Assembly: GCA_958496175.1 (NCBI GenBank)
Contig: OY292274.1
Span: forward strand, 53,206,630 to 53,270,629
Source of the DNA: Sisyra terminalis
Lineage: Eukaryota; Arthropoda; Insecta; Neuroptera; Sisyridae
Reading direction: 5' to 3'
Length of the DNA stretch: 64,000 nt
Part shown: in pieces, positions 12,176 through 24,445 of the stretch
Position numbering within the stretch: position 1 is the stretch's first letter
Layout: each line of letters starts with the position of its first letter
The notes under the pieces: model-generated
What the model saw: only the letters and a program-made list of their open reading frames with translations
Database searches by the model: none
What the model was told of the DNA's origin: nothing
Position numbers and translations under genes: made by a program

Positions 12176-13332
12176 TGGGTTTTTAGCGATGACGTAATTT
12201 TGACTTATTGGCCTGAGCTTTAAACCATATTAACCCATACATTGATGAAAAAGGTAAAAAATCGGTTTCTAAATAAATTTGGAATGGTTTAAAGAATTAA
12301 AAGTTTACGTCAAATAACCAAAAAGTTACTAAAAGTACTGTGCGAAGTAAATAAACATTAGCATAATATAAAAACCTACAGCAAAATTAAGTAAAGAAAA
12401 CTTATAAAATAAAAAAGCTTCATCACAACTTTAAATAGGCAGGAACTCAAATTATACAAATTTGAACTTATTTATGCTCAAATAACAATATGCCAAATTC
12501 TAACTTACTAACGTACTAAAACCAATTATAAAACAGGACTATGAAATAAATGTCTTTCATAGCTATTATTTCATAATATTAAAAGTGACAAAATCTCAAG
12601 TATAATTATTGGAGTACATGAAAATTTTAAAATTTTAAATGAGTCAAGAGTTTGATCAGGGACTATTGATATTTTTTAAGCAACAATTTTAGATTTTGTT
12701 GTTCGATTGATTCATTTTATATATATACCTGCAATCTGTAACCTGTAACCTGATTTTGTTGGCAAAAAACTTATATTACAAACAATAATTCAAAATGAAA
12801 ATGTTAATTTCCTTTTGAAAAACTAATGTTTCTAATACCTATATGCATATTAACGATTATAATTAAGCTTTTTATCACTTGAATAGTCCATTATAAGAGT
12901 TTAATAAAACGTATATGAATTATATTATCACATATTTGTGGGATAAAAGTAAGCCCATATACTTATTAGAAGATTTGTAAAATATACTAAGGTAAGTAAT
13001 TCTTTGGGCCTAAAATTATCGAAACATTTTCATAACAAGTTCACCGCCAATATTGGTAGTGAAGTTGCAACAATGGTTATTAAACTCTCGAACATAAGTT
13101 CAATACTTTCAGTAGATTTATGATAACCAAATCTAATAAACAATAAAATAACAATGTTTTATTCTTAAAGGCAAAGTCTTAAGGACTAACGTAAAATATA
13201 AATTATCTAAAGTGAAAGTTCAATGAACTTTTTTTAAACAATAAAAAACGATAGGAGCTATGGTAATAATAATTATTATTAAAAGATTAGCTTTTCAGAC
13301 TATCATAAAATCGCGAAGTAAAACGATAAAAT
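12176..13332. other. AT-rich gene-free stretch
   Basis: I see nothing beyond AT-rich sequence without coding signals. Confidence 0.5.
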
Positions 13333-14246
13333 GCATTTGTAGATAACGAATATACCTATTTGTTGAAACACAATTTCAGTACATATAGCTAAGGAATAAA
13401 TAAATCATTATTTGAATGTCACATACTTTGAAATTTTTTTTTTATCATAAAAATAAGTTCAAGGATTTGTTAAAAAGGACGTATCAACAGATTTTTTATT
13501 TGTTGTTATACATTATAAATATAAATTGAGTACACATACTTATAAACTGATTAATTAGTTATTTGTAAAAAAAAAACAGTATTTGAGAAGTTATTTTTAT
13601 CAAATGTAGGTACCTCTATTTTAAGTAATTGATTATTATTATAATTTAAGATTAATACGAATTATAATTTTGATCACAACAATGATGGCTAGTATTTTTC
13701 CTTTACAAGCTTCAAATAAAATAGAAGCTTTGTAATTCATCTATATACTAACTCTATTTTGTTATATATCTAAAACTAACCACAATTTAAAGAGGACGTA
13801 GACCTATTTTAATGATTATTAAAAAAGAATACGTCCCAGGTATTTTTATATTAATCTGGTCAAGTTTTGATAATATAATCGATGAGAAAATGACGTAAAT
13901 TTAGATTCTTAAATATATCTACTTGTAAAAACAGTATTTGAGCAAATCTTTTAAGAACATTTGCACAGGGGAAAAAGTTTTGTTGCTCTACTTGCTGAAG
14001 AAAATCATTTCGATCAAAAGCCCTATGCTTTTTAAAACTTTAGAGCTTATAAAGTACCAGCATCAATCAATTTTGTGGAATAAAAATAGCATTTTAAAAT
14101 AAACGTATTGGTTATACCTATTTTAATAATACAAAGGATAAATCAGGAAGTGGTAGACCAAACAAATTAGCAGTGTTTTATTTTATTTATTCCAATTTGC
14201 AACATTTCGTCGGTGTGATTTCATCTTCATCAGGCAACCCATATTT
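13333..14246 (-). repeat. Left arm of a ~0.9-kb inverted repeat
   Basis: This arm is the reverse complement of 15296-16203 over its whole length, with only scattered differences and a few small gaps. Its inner end carries a hammerhead-like motif and the tail GGTTGCCTGATGAAG. Non-coding. Confidence 0.9.
14193..14241 (-). ncRNA. Degenerate hammerhead-like motif (copy A)
   Basis: On the minus strand CUGAUGA is followed by a decayed stem II (GAUGA against CCGAC) and by GAAAUGUU rather than GAAACGUU. The stem I pairing UUGC/GCAA remains. It is probably inactive. Confidence 0.45.
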
Positions 14247-14339
14247 AGGTAACATTTTTAAAAATTATTCAATTGAAATCATTATTAAAACCATATACTT
14301 TTAAATTTGTTTTAAAAAAATTAATACATTTTAAAGCAA

Positions 14340-14826
14340 ATTTTAAAGTTTTTTTAACCAATAAAACTTTTTCCTCTGTGCAAATTTTCTTAAAAGATTT
14401 GCTCAAATACTGATTTTACAAGTAGATATATTTAAGAATCTAAATTTGTATCATTTTTTCATCGATTATATTATCAAAACTTGACCAGATTAATATAAAA
14501 CTACCTGCAGTATATTCTTTTTTAATAATCATTAAAATAAGTCTACGTCCTCTTCAAATTGTGGTTAGTTATAGATATATAACAAAATAAAGTTAGTATA
14601 CAGATGAATTCCAAAGTTTCTATTTTTTTGAAGCTTATAAAGGAAAAATATTAACCGTCATTGTTTTGATCAAAATTATAATTCATATTAATTAAAAATT
14701 ATAATTGTTACACATAGGTTGCCTGATGAAGTTGGAATCACACCGACGAAACGTTGCAAATTGGAATAAATAAAATAAAACACTGCTAATTTGTTTGGTC
14801 TACCACTTCCTGGTTTATCCTTTATA
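14340..14826 (+). repeat. Diverged internal copy of the inverted-repeat family
   Basis: This is in the same orientation as the right arm at 15296-16203 and more diverged than the two arms are from each other. It ends with an intact hammerhead-like motif and the tail AATAAATAAAATAAAACACT. Confidence 0.75.
14717..14761 (+). ncRNA. Hammerhead ribozyme-like motif (copy B, core intact)
   Basis: CUGAUGA (14723-14729) is followed by stem II, GUUGG (14731-14735) pairing with CCGAC (14743-14747), then GAAA (14748-14751). A two-pair stem III (AC/GU) follows, and the residue at position 17 is U (14755). Stem I pairs UUGC (14719-14722) with GCAA (14756-14759). One extra A (14730) separates the core from stem II. 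Short-stem-III hammerheads are known from Penelope-like elements. Self-cleavage is inferred, not shown. Confidence 0.6.
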
Positions 14827-15154
14827 TTATAGATTTGGACCTGAAGGAATAGAAATACTTATTTTTGTTATAAAAATTTTTCATTACTCATGTTTTTATC
14901 CTGTACTTATAACTAATAGATTTTTTTTAAAACTTGGGGTCAATATAATCAAGCATTCTGTTAACACCCTTAAACTGATATCATGTTTGTTTTTGATTAA
15001 GAGATATCTAAACGCTACATTTACAACAATCGACTTAGAATGGTTTATAAAGTTCAAAACAAGGGTTTGAATTGGGAGCTTTAATACCAGCGTATAAAAT
15101 ATTCTAGTATTTTAATTATCTCCATTGTTTCAGGTCTAAATCAATATATGTAAT

Positions 15155-15273
15155 ATAAAGGATGAGTCAGGATGGAGTAGACCAAAAAATTTAGCAGTGT
15201 TTTATTTTATTTATTGCAATTTGCTACGTTTCATCGGTATGATTCCAACTTCATCAGGCAACCTTGTAATATT
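15155..15273 (-). repeat. Tail copy of the hammerhead repeat
   Basis: This is the reverse complement of the tail unit seen at 14717-14826: hammerhead motif, then GCAAATTG, the AATAAAATAAAACACTGC tract and a GGTCTAC block. With 15296-15420 it forms a short head-to-head pair. Confidence 0.75.
15217..15264 (-). ncRNA. Hammerhead ribozyme-like motif (copy C, core intact)
   Basis: On the minus strand: CUGAUGA, one extra A, stem II GUUGG with CCGAU (one G-U pair), GAAAC-GUA with A as the cleavage-site residue, and stem I UUGC/GCAA. The change in stem II preserves pairing. Confidence 0.58.
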
Positions 15274-15295
15274 TGTGTTTTTACCAGATATTGAA

Positions 15296-15345
15296 AGGTT
15301 GCCTGCTGAAGTTGGAATCACACCGACGAAATGCTGCAAATTGGA
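15296..15345 (+). ncRNA. Mutated hammerhead-like motif (copy D)
   Basis: The core reads CUGCUGA instead of CUGANGA and GAAAUGCU instead of GAAACGUH. Stem II GUUGG/CCGAC is intact. The core change should abolish catalysis. Confidence 0.45.
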
Positions 15346-16203
15346 ATAAATAAAATAAAACGTTGCTAATTTGTTTGTCTACCACTTCCTGATTTATTCT
15401 TTGTATTATTAAAATAGGTATAACCAATACGATTATTTTTAAATGTTATTTTTTATTCCACAAAATTAATTGATGCTGGTACTTTATAAGCTCTAAAGTT
15501 TTAAAAATCATAGAGCTTTTGATCGAAATGATTTTCATCAGCAAGTAGAGCAACAAAACTTTTTCCCCTGTGCAAATGTTCTTAAAAGATTTGCTCAAAT
15601 ACTGTTTTTACAAGTAGATATATTTAAGAATCTAAATTTACGTCATTTTCTCATCGATTATATTATCAAAACTTGACCAGATTAATATAAAAATACCTGG
15701 GACGTATTCTTTTTTAATAATCATTAAAATAGGTCTACGTCCTCTTTAAATTGTGGTTAGTTTTAGATATATAACAAAATAGAGTTAGTATATAGATGAA
15801 TTACAAAGCTTCTATTTTATTTGAAGCTTGTAAAGGAAAAATACTAGCCATCATTGTTGTGATCAAAATTATAATTCGTATTAATCTTAAATTATAATAA
15901 TAATCAATTACTTAAAATAGAGGTACCTACATTTGATAAAAATAACTTCTCAAATACTGTTTTTTTTTTACAAATAACTAATTAATCAGTTTATAAGTAT
16001 GTGTACTCAATTTATATTTATAATGTATAACAACAAATAAAAAATCTGTTGATACGTCCTTTTTAACAAATCCTTGAACTTACTTTAATGATTAAAAAAT
16101 TTTTTCAAAGTATGTGACATTCAAATAATGATTTATTTATTCCTTAGCTATATGTACTGAAATTGTGTTTCAACAAATAGGTATATTCGTTATCTACAAA
16201 TGC
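15296..16203 (+). repeat. Right arm of the ~0.9-kb inverted repeat
   Basis: Reverse complement of 13333-14246, separated from it by about 1.05 kb. It begins at the hammerhead-bearing tail and runs outward to GGTATATTCGTTATCTAC. The GGTCTACTAC tail fragment at about 16203-16280 adds a further partial copy. Confidence 0.9.
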
Positions 16204-16559
16204 AACATAGCAAATTGCAATAAATAAAATAAAACACTGCTTAATTTTTTGGTCTACTACATCCTGACTCATTCTTTATATTTTGATTACTTTATCCAAT
16301 TTAGTTAATCATTAATTTTAAGTGCTTATTTAAAATATTATACGCTGATATTAAAAATCAGCATGAAGTTATATTTTTCACTAAGAAATTTTCATAGGTA
16401 AGTACATATAATATGTGAGTAAGCAAGTTTGTTTTGTTCAAAAACATTTATTCTTTGTACAAGGAAAACCTCTCGAGTACATATCGATCAATATTAGTAG
16501 ATAATTGGAATATTCTAATATATAAATTCATGATTTTAAGTGCAATATGACTGCTGTGT

Positions 16560-16890
16560 AAAGAAACTAAGAATTGGAAATATTGAGTGACAGCCGCCAC
16601 CCTGATGTTTAAAAAGCTCCGATCCCTTTATTCTACGACGGCGTCGGGCTGCGTTTTATCTTGTACAAAACGCCATACATTTCCCGTCCGTACGTGCATT
16701 TGGTGAGCGTTTAATGTTTACCAAAAGCTTAGTCATTGTATTAATAGAATATGCAGTGTGTAGAGCCCAAAAACTGTGCATGCTGTACACTACAGTGCAT
16801 CCATAACTACTTGTTGAAAGGGTGGAATAGACGACTGGTGCATAGTTGATGCATAACATGCGGTTAATGACTATATTATTACCACCGGTA
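16560..16890. promoter_or_regulatory. Candidate enhancer block
   Basis: A unique GC-richer island in AT-rich DNA with no credible coding frame. It contains TGTTTACC (FoxA-type), GACGGCGTCGG and several TTTTAT/TTTATT sites. A cis-regulatory role is inferred from composition and location. Confidence 0.35.
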
Positions 16891-17330
16891 ATATTGTCGT
16901 CAATGTCTTATTTTTTTCGTTTTTTGAAGTAAAGTTACGGTTATCACTAGGGAAGCCCACTAAAATAATAAATACAGTTTGCCTTGACTACAAAAAAGCT
17001 TTTAACACAAAATTTGAGGTAGTTTTTGAAGTGAATTTGTGGATTTGCCGGAACTATAATCAGACGCATTTAACAAAAAATTGTCAAAGAAAAATTTGTG
17101 AATTTGCTGTAGTTTATAAATAAGTAAATTTTACAAATTTTTTTTGTCACTTTTTTGTGAAAAACCATATAAAAAATATGATAAAAACCCTCAGGGGAAA
17201 AACTAAATTTCATTTTAGTAGTTCAACTTTTTCTATCTAATATTGATATTGTTGCCTTTCATTAATTGTAAATTAATGATTCTTATTTTCTGGATACTTT
17301 TTAATGTTTGATGTTTTTATTAAATTTTTT

Positions 17331-17371
17331 GTACTACGTTTCGCCACTTTCGCAGCTTCTTCAGGTACTAC
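17331..17371 (-). ncRNA. Hammerhead ribozyme-like motif (copy E, core intact)
   Basis: On the minus strand: CUGAAGA, an extra A, stem II GCUGC-GAAA-GUGGC, then GAAAC-GUA with A at the cleavage position. Stem I is the self-complementary GUAC on both sides. All core residues are present. This family is different in sequence from copies A-D. Confidence 0.55.
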
Positions 17372-17555
17372 AAACAGACAGTAACAATATTACATAATTA
17401 ATACAATAAATACACTTAAACACAAAATACACTTAATAAAATATCTCAATTACAAACATCAAATTTTTAAATCCATGTAAAATAATCTTTCTCATAATAA
17501 TTTGTGTTTAAGTGTATTTATTGTATTAATTATGTAATATTGTTACTGTCTGTTT

Positions 17556-17596
17556 GTAGTACCTGAAGAAGCTGCGAAATTGGAGAAACGTACTAC
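17556..17596 (+). ncRNA. Decayed hammerhead-like partner (copy F)
   Basis: Plus-strand counterpart of copy E. CUGAAGA and GAAACGUA persist, but stem II (GCUGC against UUGGA) and the stem I closing pair (C against C) are disrupted. Confidence 0.42.
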
Positions 17597-18065
17597 AAAA
17601 ATTTTAATAAAAACATCAAATATTAAAAAGTATCCAGAAAATAAGAATCATTAATGCATAATAAAACCATGGATAAGAAAACCAACAATATTAATTGTAA
17701 AATTTTATTTATTATGTTATGTTAAATGTATAAATTATACTTGAAAAATTTATAATTTGTTTCCAAGTCTACAATCAGATCCACATGTACCTATGTGACC
17801 GAATTAGTTCTGTACCATGCGCCAAATTATAAATTATGCGCCAAAGAAAATTCTAAGAATCTATATAAGAACTTTTTGGGTTCATCACCAATTTAATAGC
17901 TATGGCAAAGTTAATATTTTAAAGAAATATTGACATGTGTTTATTATTTTTCCAGAAAATAAGGAATGAATCCTTTGACATAAATTTAAATCACTAGAAA
18001 CATAAATATTGAACTAGTAAAAATATTCAGAGGACTAGGATCAAATAAGAATCAGTCAAAACTAT

Positions 18066-18122
18066 TTATTACATGCGCGACGTTTCGGCCCGGTTATTGA
18101 GCCTTCCTCAGGCATTTGTAAA
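18066..18122 (-). ncRNA. Hammerhead ribozyme-like motif (copy G)
   Basis: On the minus strand: CUGAGGA, an extra A, stem II GGCUC/GGGCC around AAUAACC, then GAAACGUC with C at the cleavage position. An outer stem I pairs UUACA with UGUAA across an internal loop, like the loop that contacts loop II in natural hammerheads. It is a third, distinct sequence family. Confidence 0.5.
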
Positions 18123-18599
18123 TAATCGCTTTAACCTTGTTAAAAATAATCATTGTCAATTCATTTTTATACGGTACAGTTGGTAAAAACAACTATAAAA
18201 CTCCCAAGATACATAAAAAAAATTTCTAATAAAATTATATAAAATAAAATTTCAATAAAAATAATTCAAATTAGTTAAAAATAACGTTATTTAAAAAAAT
18301 CGAACCGCTTAGCATTGATGAGTCTCTACAATAATAAATATTGAACATTTCGATAAAAGCCTGAAAGTATCTTTATAGCGATGGAAAAGAATCAGGGAAA
18401 TTTTTGGTTGCATTGAAACTTACTTTAGTGTTTAGTGTTAAAAGTGTTAAGAAAAATTTTGGTTTTGTTATATCCAATTTAGGAAACTGATATAATGAAA
18501 CATTAAGAAAAATGACTACGTTAGTTCTGGTAGTTCTTAATTTACGCAGGTATAATAACATTTTTATGTAAAAATTTCTGTACATTTAAACGCCTAAAT

Positions 18600-21500
18600 A
18601 AAATATATAAAAAACATAATATATATGCCACTATTATATTGCAATGTTCATAGTTTTCAAAAGAATCTAGACATTTTAGGAAATCTCGAATTTTACAAAG
18701 TGTCAGCTAAGTAACTTTTTCAAAAGTATCTAGACATTTTCCAAAACAGCGAATGCTGAAAAATGACGGTGGTATATACAAAAATTCAAACAAATTTAAT
18801 AAAAATAGTTAATGCAATTTTGTTAATTTCCACTATTAATTCGTTTTACAATTCTCTTATTTTCAAAACAAAAACCAGAATAAAAGCTGAACTTTTCTCT
18901 CTATTTCAACGCTTCACTATAAAGTACCATTAGAGCTAGCAATAGGTACCTGTTTAAAATCCTCATAAATGTTAATGAAAAATAAAAATACAAATTTATT
19001 TTTTATTTTGCTCAAAAAGAAAGAATATATCTAACTTTTCAACCCCAACGGCTCGCGTCGCCGAACAGAACTTGACTACCAGATATTCATTTTTGTCAAT
19101 TGTAAAAGAATGTATTTTTTTTAAATTCCACCTTGAAAAAAAGTACATTACGAAAACAATTTTCAGTCAAATGAATTCATTAAGACTTTATTGCAAGTTT
19201 TTATGACCTCTTTTACCACCATTCAATCGATATAGCAATAATTACTAATCAATAAACCAACACAAAATTTTTAATATAACAACATCTTTCCCATAATTCG
19301 TTGATGTTACAGTTTTTTAATTGAAAATAATGCAAGTATATTTTTGTTCACGTTTTGAGTTGAAAGACCTCATTTCTGTTATTTTTTTTATATGCTGGTA
19401 TAAATAAAAACGTTTACTTCAAAATATTTAAACTGTAGCATTTGTGCACATTAAAAATATATTTACATTAGTAAATTGAAGTCTGGACCTTTCCCAACGT
19501 ATGGTTATATAAATACATATGTACTTATTAATTATAATATCAATGGGGACACAATACTTTTATTGATTTATTATAGCTCAGCATTTATCGACTTATGAGT
19601 ATTTGAAAATAAGCTCACTTTTCTGAATCAATGATAACACAGCAGACAAAACCAATAAAGCAATAAAATTTATAAATAATAAAAATAAAAGAAATAAATA
19701 TAGTAATAAAGTTACTTGTTACTTCAACATATCGCTAAGTAAGTTTATGAGAATTTTCTTTTCAACTCAACTTCTTTCCACCACATATTTTTAAGAATTT
19801 ATTAATTTGTTTGAGAACAACTGAAAAACTGTCCCAAATTCCATGAATTTTCATACTTCCTTCTTAATAATATTTTGAATGAATTCAACTTGAGAAGATA
19901 ATCGTACAATATTTCCAAAAAGGTAGGTACTAAAAATAGTTTTGAAGTTAGTTTCAAAAAATAAAGATAGGCAAATATAATATAGTTAAGAGAATTAATT
20001 GCTCTTTTGAGTACTAGTATTAAAGGGAAGGATAGAATTTGAGGATAGGGAAAAGATTTTCGATACAAAACATTAGGATTAAGCGCTTGACTCTTTTTAG
20101 GAAATTGCTACAATTATCATTTAACTCTGACTTGCGATCATTGATCAAAGTTTATTAAAATGTCGTCAGTTCCGGGACGAAATCTAAAAATCATTTTCAT
20201 ACTAAAATTTCACAAATAAATATGCATAAATTTTTGTTGTATACACAAAGTGTTAACCAAAAAACTAAAATTTAATTTTAAAAGGTAATGATATCGAAGG
20301 GATAAAGTCCTATACAAAAGTTTATGTCTTCAATTTTGAAGAACCACAAAACTAAAGTTTCTTACAAAATTCGCACACTTTGATTAAAGTTACAATGTAA
20401 ATTTGATGGAAAAAGTTCAGATTATTTTAATTAACACAGAAGACAAACAACTATGGACGTAATAGAAATTAAAAGATTATATGATACTCTTTATATTTTG
20501 CAGACTGAAATTTTCAGGGTCAAAATTTTCAAACTTATTTTACCCAAAATAAAAAATAAAATCGTTCATTCTAAAAGTTAACGTTGACAAACCATTGCCA
20601 TGCAAAATCGTTATGAAGGCATATTTAAAAAATATTTTAATCGCCGATGTGTTTTGTTAATTACAACAGTACAAGACCACACACAATATTGATAACCCAT
20701 CAAAATTTTTGATGTTGCGAAAGTGTTTTACCATATTGGTTAAATTGACATACCTTTACGTCTTCAATCTTCTATAAGTTTTGATCTTCCGAAACTTCTT
20801 GACGATTTGATGTTAAACACAAATGAAGTAGTAAATCAAACATTCGTTCATTATGCCACCAATAAGTATTGACAAACTTTTCAATATTACTAGCTGAGTA
20901 TATCATTGAATAATAGGGCAAAATAAACGGTTTTGTTTTAATTATTGAAGATGCAATTTAAGATACCTGATAAAAACGCATTTACCCATAAATGATTTAT
21001 TTACGTTACCAAAGTAGGAATAAGAAAATCTTAATATAAGCTTTTTTATGTTTTTTTCAAAGAAAAAGATGTTTCTGTGGTCAGTAGCTCTGTAATTACC
21101 ATAAACAAAAGATATTCATTTAAATAGGTCAACTTAAGATGCTTCATGAAAATTTAAAGGATTTTATGTAGGGTTCGCGTTGAACTTTGTTCAAGTAAGT
21201 ATGTAATCACCGAGGAACTATAAAATCTCGCGTATATAACGTACAATAGTTATAAAAGTTATATTCTTCGCCTTACACCACATATGAAAATTATTAACGC
21301 CTTTCAAACCGTCAATCAACTAAAATACCATTTTAAAAATGCAAATTTCGTCTTTTTAAAATAGATAACTGATTTTAAGCTTTTATTAAACACAATAAAA
21401 ATAGTTGTTCTAGTAATACCTAAGTTATTTTACTTCACAGTTTATAAGTGTACACTGTACTATACAATGTACACATCTAAATAAATTATAGTTAAGTGAA

Positions 21501-22045
21501 GTTGTAGTAAGAGATTGATGGTTACAAATGTACTTGAATTCTTTTCTAAGGATTGTTGAACTTGACTTTTCTAACATATTGCAAAAAAGAACAGTCATTG
21601 TTGTGAAAATAAATATGCCATTGACCTGTTGAAATATTTGAATAATTTTTGTATAAAATTACGATTTTCAAAAATTTTAAAAGTAATGAAACTATTTAAG
21701 TTATAAGATTCAAAATTTGCTCGATGCTATCTATAATAATGATTTTCTTATTGATTTGGTTATGTTGGAAAAATAGTATCTTAATTTTTGTTACAAAATG
21801 TAACATATTTTCTTCAAAATTGAAAAAAAAATGATCTATGAAAAGATTTTGTGTTCTTCTAGTACCCATATATTATCTAATAAGAATTTACTTTAGTTTC
21901 AATTTAATTAATCTAAAGGTATTGTTATCACGGAATTTTATCAATTGGATTGAATTGAAATTTAAAATTATTGAATTCCACCAGTACAATTAAAAAAAAA
22001 GAACATAAGAACACATTATGATCACTAAATGCATACTATAGCAGT
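18600..22045. other. AT-rich gene-free stretch
   Basis: No gene, RNA gene or defined element is seen. A short GC-richer patch at about 19045-19085 is too small to interpret. Confidence 0.5.
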
Positions 22046-22049
22046 GCAA

Positions 22050-22175
22050 TTAGGAATGCAAATGATACATCGATTTTTTACATCAACTTATCGTTCATAA
22101 ACATCGATTTTTTAACATCGATATTTCGTTTTTAAAAATATCGATGTTTTTATGAGCAATGTTGCATCCCTAAGT
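22050..22175. mobile_element. Short ATCGAT-rich MITE
   Basis: It starts GGAATGCAAATG, ends AATGTTGCATCCC and has repeated ATCGAT blocks inside. It is related to the element at 7486-7835. A weaker relative may lie at about 24262-24380 (GGGATGCAA ... GTTGCAATC). Confidence 0.45.
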
Positions 22176-22734
22176 GCAATACAGATGTTTTGCCCAATTA
22201 ATCATTGGTTGTTTTACGTCTGTATTTCTACTGCTGCATCAAAGAACCAATACCTCCTACTTAATATGAATAAATGACAATTATCAAATATCACCTAATT
22301 TAATTGTGATTGCAAAATAAAAATACCATTTTAACCAATAAAATAAAACTATTGAAACTGTAAAATGTAAGTTTGTTAGATAATTACAAAATAAAAAATT
22401 TCATGAAGCTTGTAAGCTCAGTTTATAAAAACGCACAGCGTTTGATATATCGAAATTTCACCTTTTATAATATTGAAGACTAAATTTCAATTACCAAAAT
22501 TAAATTCCTTTTTCACTTATTCACCAATTAATTATTCATACTTGTCAAAGAATTTAAAATACTCATATGTGCCAAGGATAAGTACATGAAATATCCATAC
22601 TAACACATTCAAATTATTATCACTAAAAATGACATCATAGGCGATACCACATCATACGACAATTGCTTCATTTCTGTTTTAATAAAAAAATATTATTTCA
22701 AATGTCAGGTGCAACTACTTAAACTTTTCAAAAG

Positions 22735-22945
22735 GGCGTGTGCTACAGACGAAAGACTAAATGGATGGCGAAAGGTGTCACAATGGCCAATTCAAAGATT
22801 TATAAATAAATAAATAAATAAATATTAAAGAGAACGTGAAGACGGGAAAAAAAGCGGTGGAAAAGAGAAGATCGAATCGCCTCACAAGCGTACGAATATT
22901 GTGATATGTACGACAGCATCTTCAGCACGTAACGCAAACATCTCA
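22735..22945. promoter_or_regulatory. Unique GC-richer island with TAAA microsatellite
   Basis: It contains a (TAAA)n run at about 22802-22824 and a downstream segment rich in GAAGA and CGTACGA. There is no coherent long frame or splice pair. It may be a regulatory element or an unrecognised repeat. Confidence 0.22.
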
Positions 22946-22949
22946 ACTA

Positions 22950-24255
22950 GGACCTTTACCAAATATTAAATCAAATTTCTTCACCATTATATAAAAGATG
23001 AGCAAAATCGTTTTCCTCTTATTTCGATTTTTGTCATATTTCAGCAAAAATAATCCCAGTAAGTACTTCAAGGATTTACAGAAAAAAATATACCTAAAAA
23101 TGATTTAGGCGTGCCCCCATCAATAACTTACTTAGAAAATTGAATCTTTGGACTTGTAAAGTTTATCTCTCTATAACTTAAAAGAGAAAAATAATTAGAT
23201 AATAAGAAAAGAGGTCACATGAAAACACTATCAAGCTTTCACAATCCATTCCAGCCAACTGCCCCAAGCTATGACCACCATGGCTTTATAGTAAATATTG
23301 GTAAATACATAATTAGATATTTGGTCTTTGATAGAAATCCAATGGCTATGTAATAGATGTGTTTGTTAATAGATATAATATTGACGCAGCATGGATCTGA
23401 GCTTAACGTAAAGAAAAAAAATGTACTTAGAATAGCCTTACACATGTATAAACAAGTATATGTATAAACAACAAACACTACTATAATACAACATGAATTC
23501 ACTTTAATACGATTCGAAACATTCGAAAGTTAAATTAAATCCAATCAAAATTACAGAAATTTGAGCAAAATAAAAAAAGCAGATTGAACCTAAAAGTATA
23601 AGTAGCTATACATCTGGGAACAGGTTTTGATAATATGAGAATTCAATTGTATAAGGTATCAAAGAATTAATGGTAAAGAAAAACGAAAAATGATAAAACC
23701 GGTATGGATATATGAAATCTATTGTACCGTAAACGATGCTAGAAAATAATTTCATAACAAACGTAAAACGTTCGCAATTTTAATTTTAGCGAAGAAAGTT
23801 TGAAAATGTCGATCAAAAATGACAAACCTAACTTCTAATATAGGCAAACTGATAAAACTTAAATCATGATTTATAACAAATTAAATAGTAATAAAAACGT
23901 TCTAATTCCCGTCGATTTTTTTTTAAATTTTTAATCTTATCATCTTGTATCCTTAGTTATGTGTGAAGAACCTATTCATTAACATTTTAGCTATATAAAT
24001 TTTAAAACATATACTTTTATACATACTTCCGCTGTACAAAGGATGTTAAAAAGCTAATTTTGAGGTTTATGGATTGTTTGTACTGAAACATTAAGGGAAA
24101 TAAAAATATTTTGAAAAATAATTTAAAAACCTTGCTTCTATTAGTAAAATGCACTTAAAAAGTAAAAAATAAATTAATCCTCTGAATTTTCATACCGTTT
24201 GCGCCATCGATATTAGCCAATTAACGAGAATTGTTAGTTATCTAGTAGTGTATCA
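22950..24255. other. AT-rich gene-free stretch
   Basis: Nothing recognisable on either strand. Confidence 0.5.
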
Positions 24256-24445
24256 GAGCGAGGGATGCAATTTTGTTTATAATTTTGCAATATGGAATAC
24301 CTCTTGCTTTGATGTACATCAAGATATCTTAGGAGTCTTATTAATTGACTAATATCGCCTCTATATCGATGTTGCAATCGGTACAAAAATTGATATAATA
24401 AATTTAATTTTTTACCCTTTTAGGGCATTTTATCAATAGAAGCAG

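Larger units (their letters stand above)
17273..17655. repeat. Inverted repeat with a hammerhead-like motif in each arm
   Basis: The left arm (17273-17419) and right arm (17506-17655) are near-perfect reverse complements around an 86-bp spacer. Each arm carries one ribozyme-like motif. The two point towards each other's outer flank, as in the larger structure at 13.3-16.2 kb. Confidence 0.85.

Noticed and set aside
14795..15070. 91-residue plus-strand gene
   Set aside because: Starts inside the repeat tail of the hammerhead element, with AT-driven composition; at most a relic of element coding sequence.
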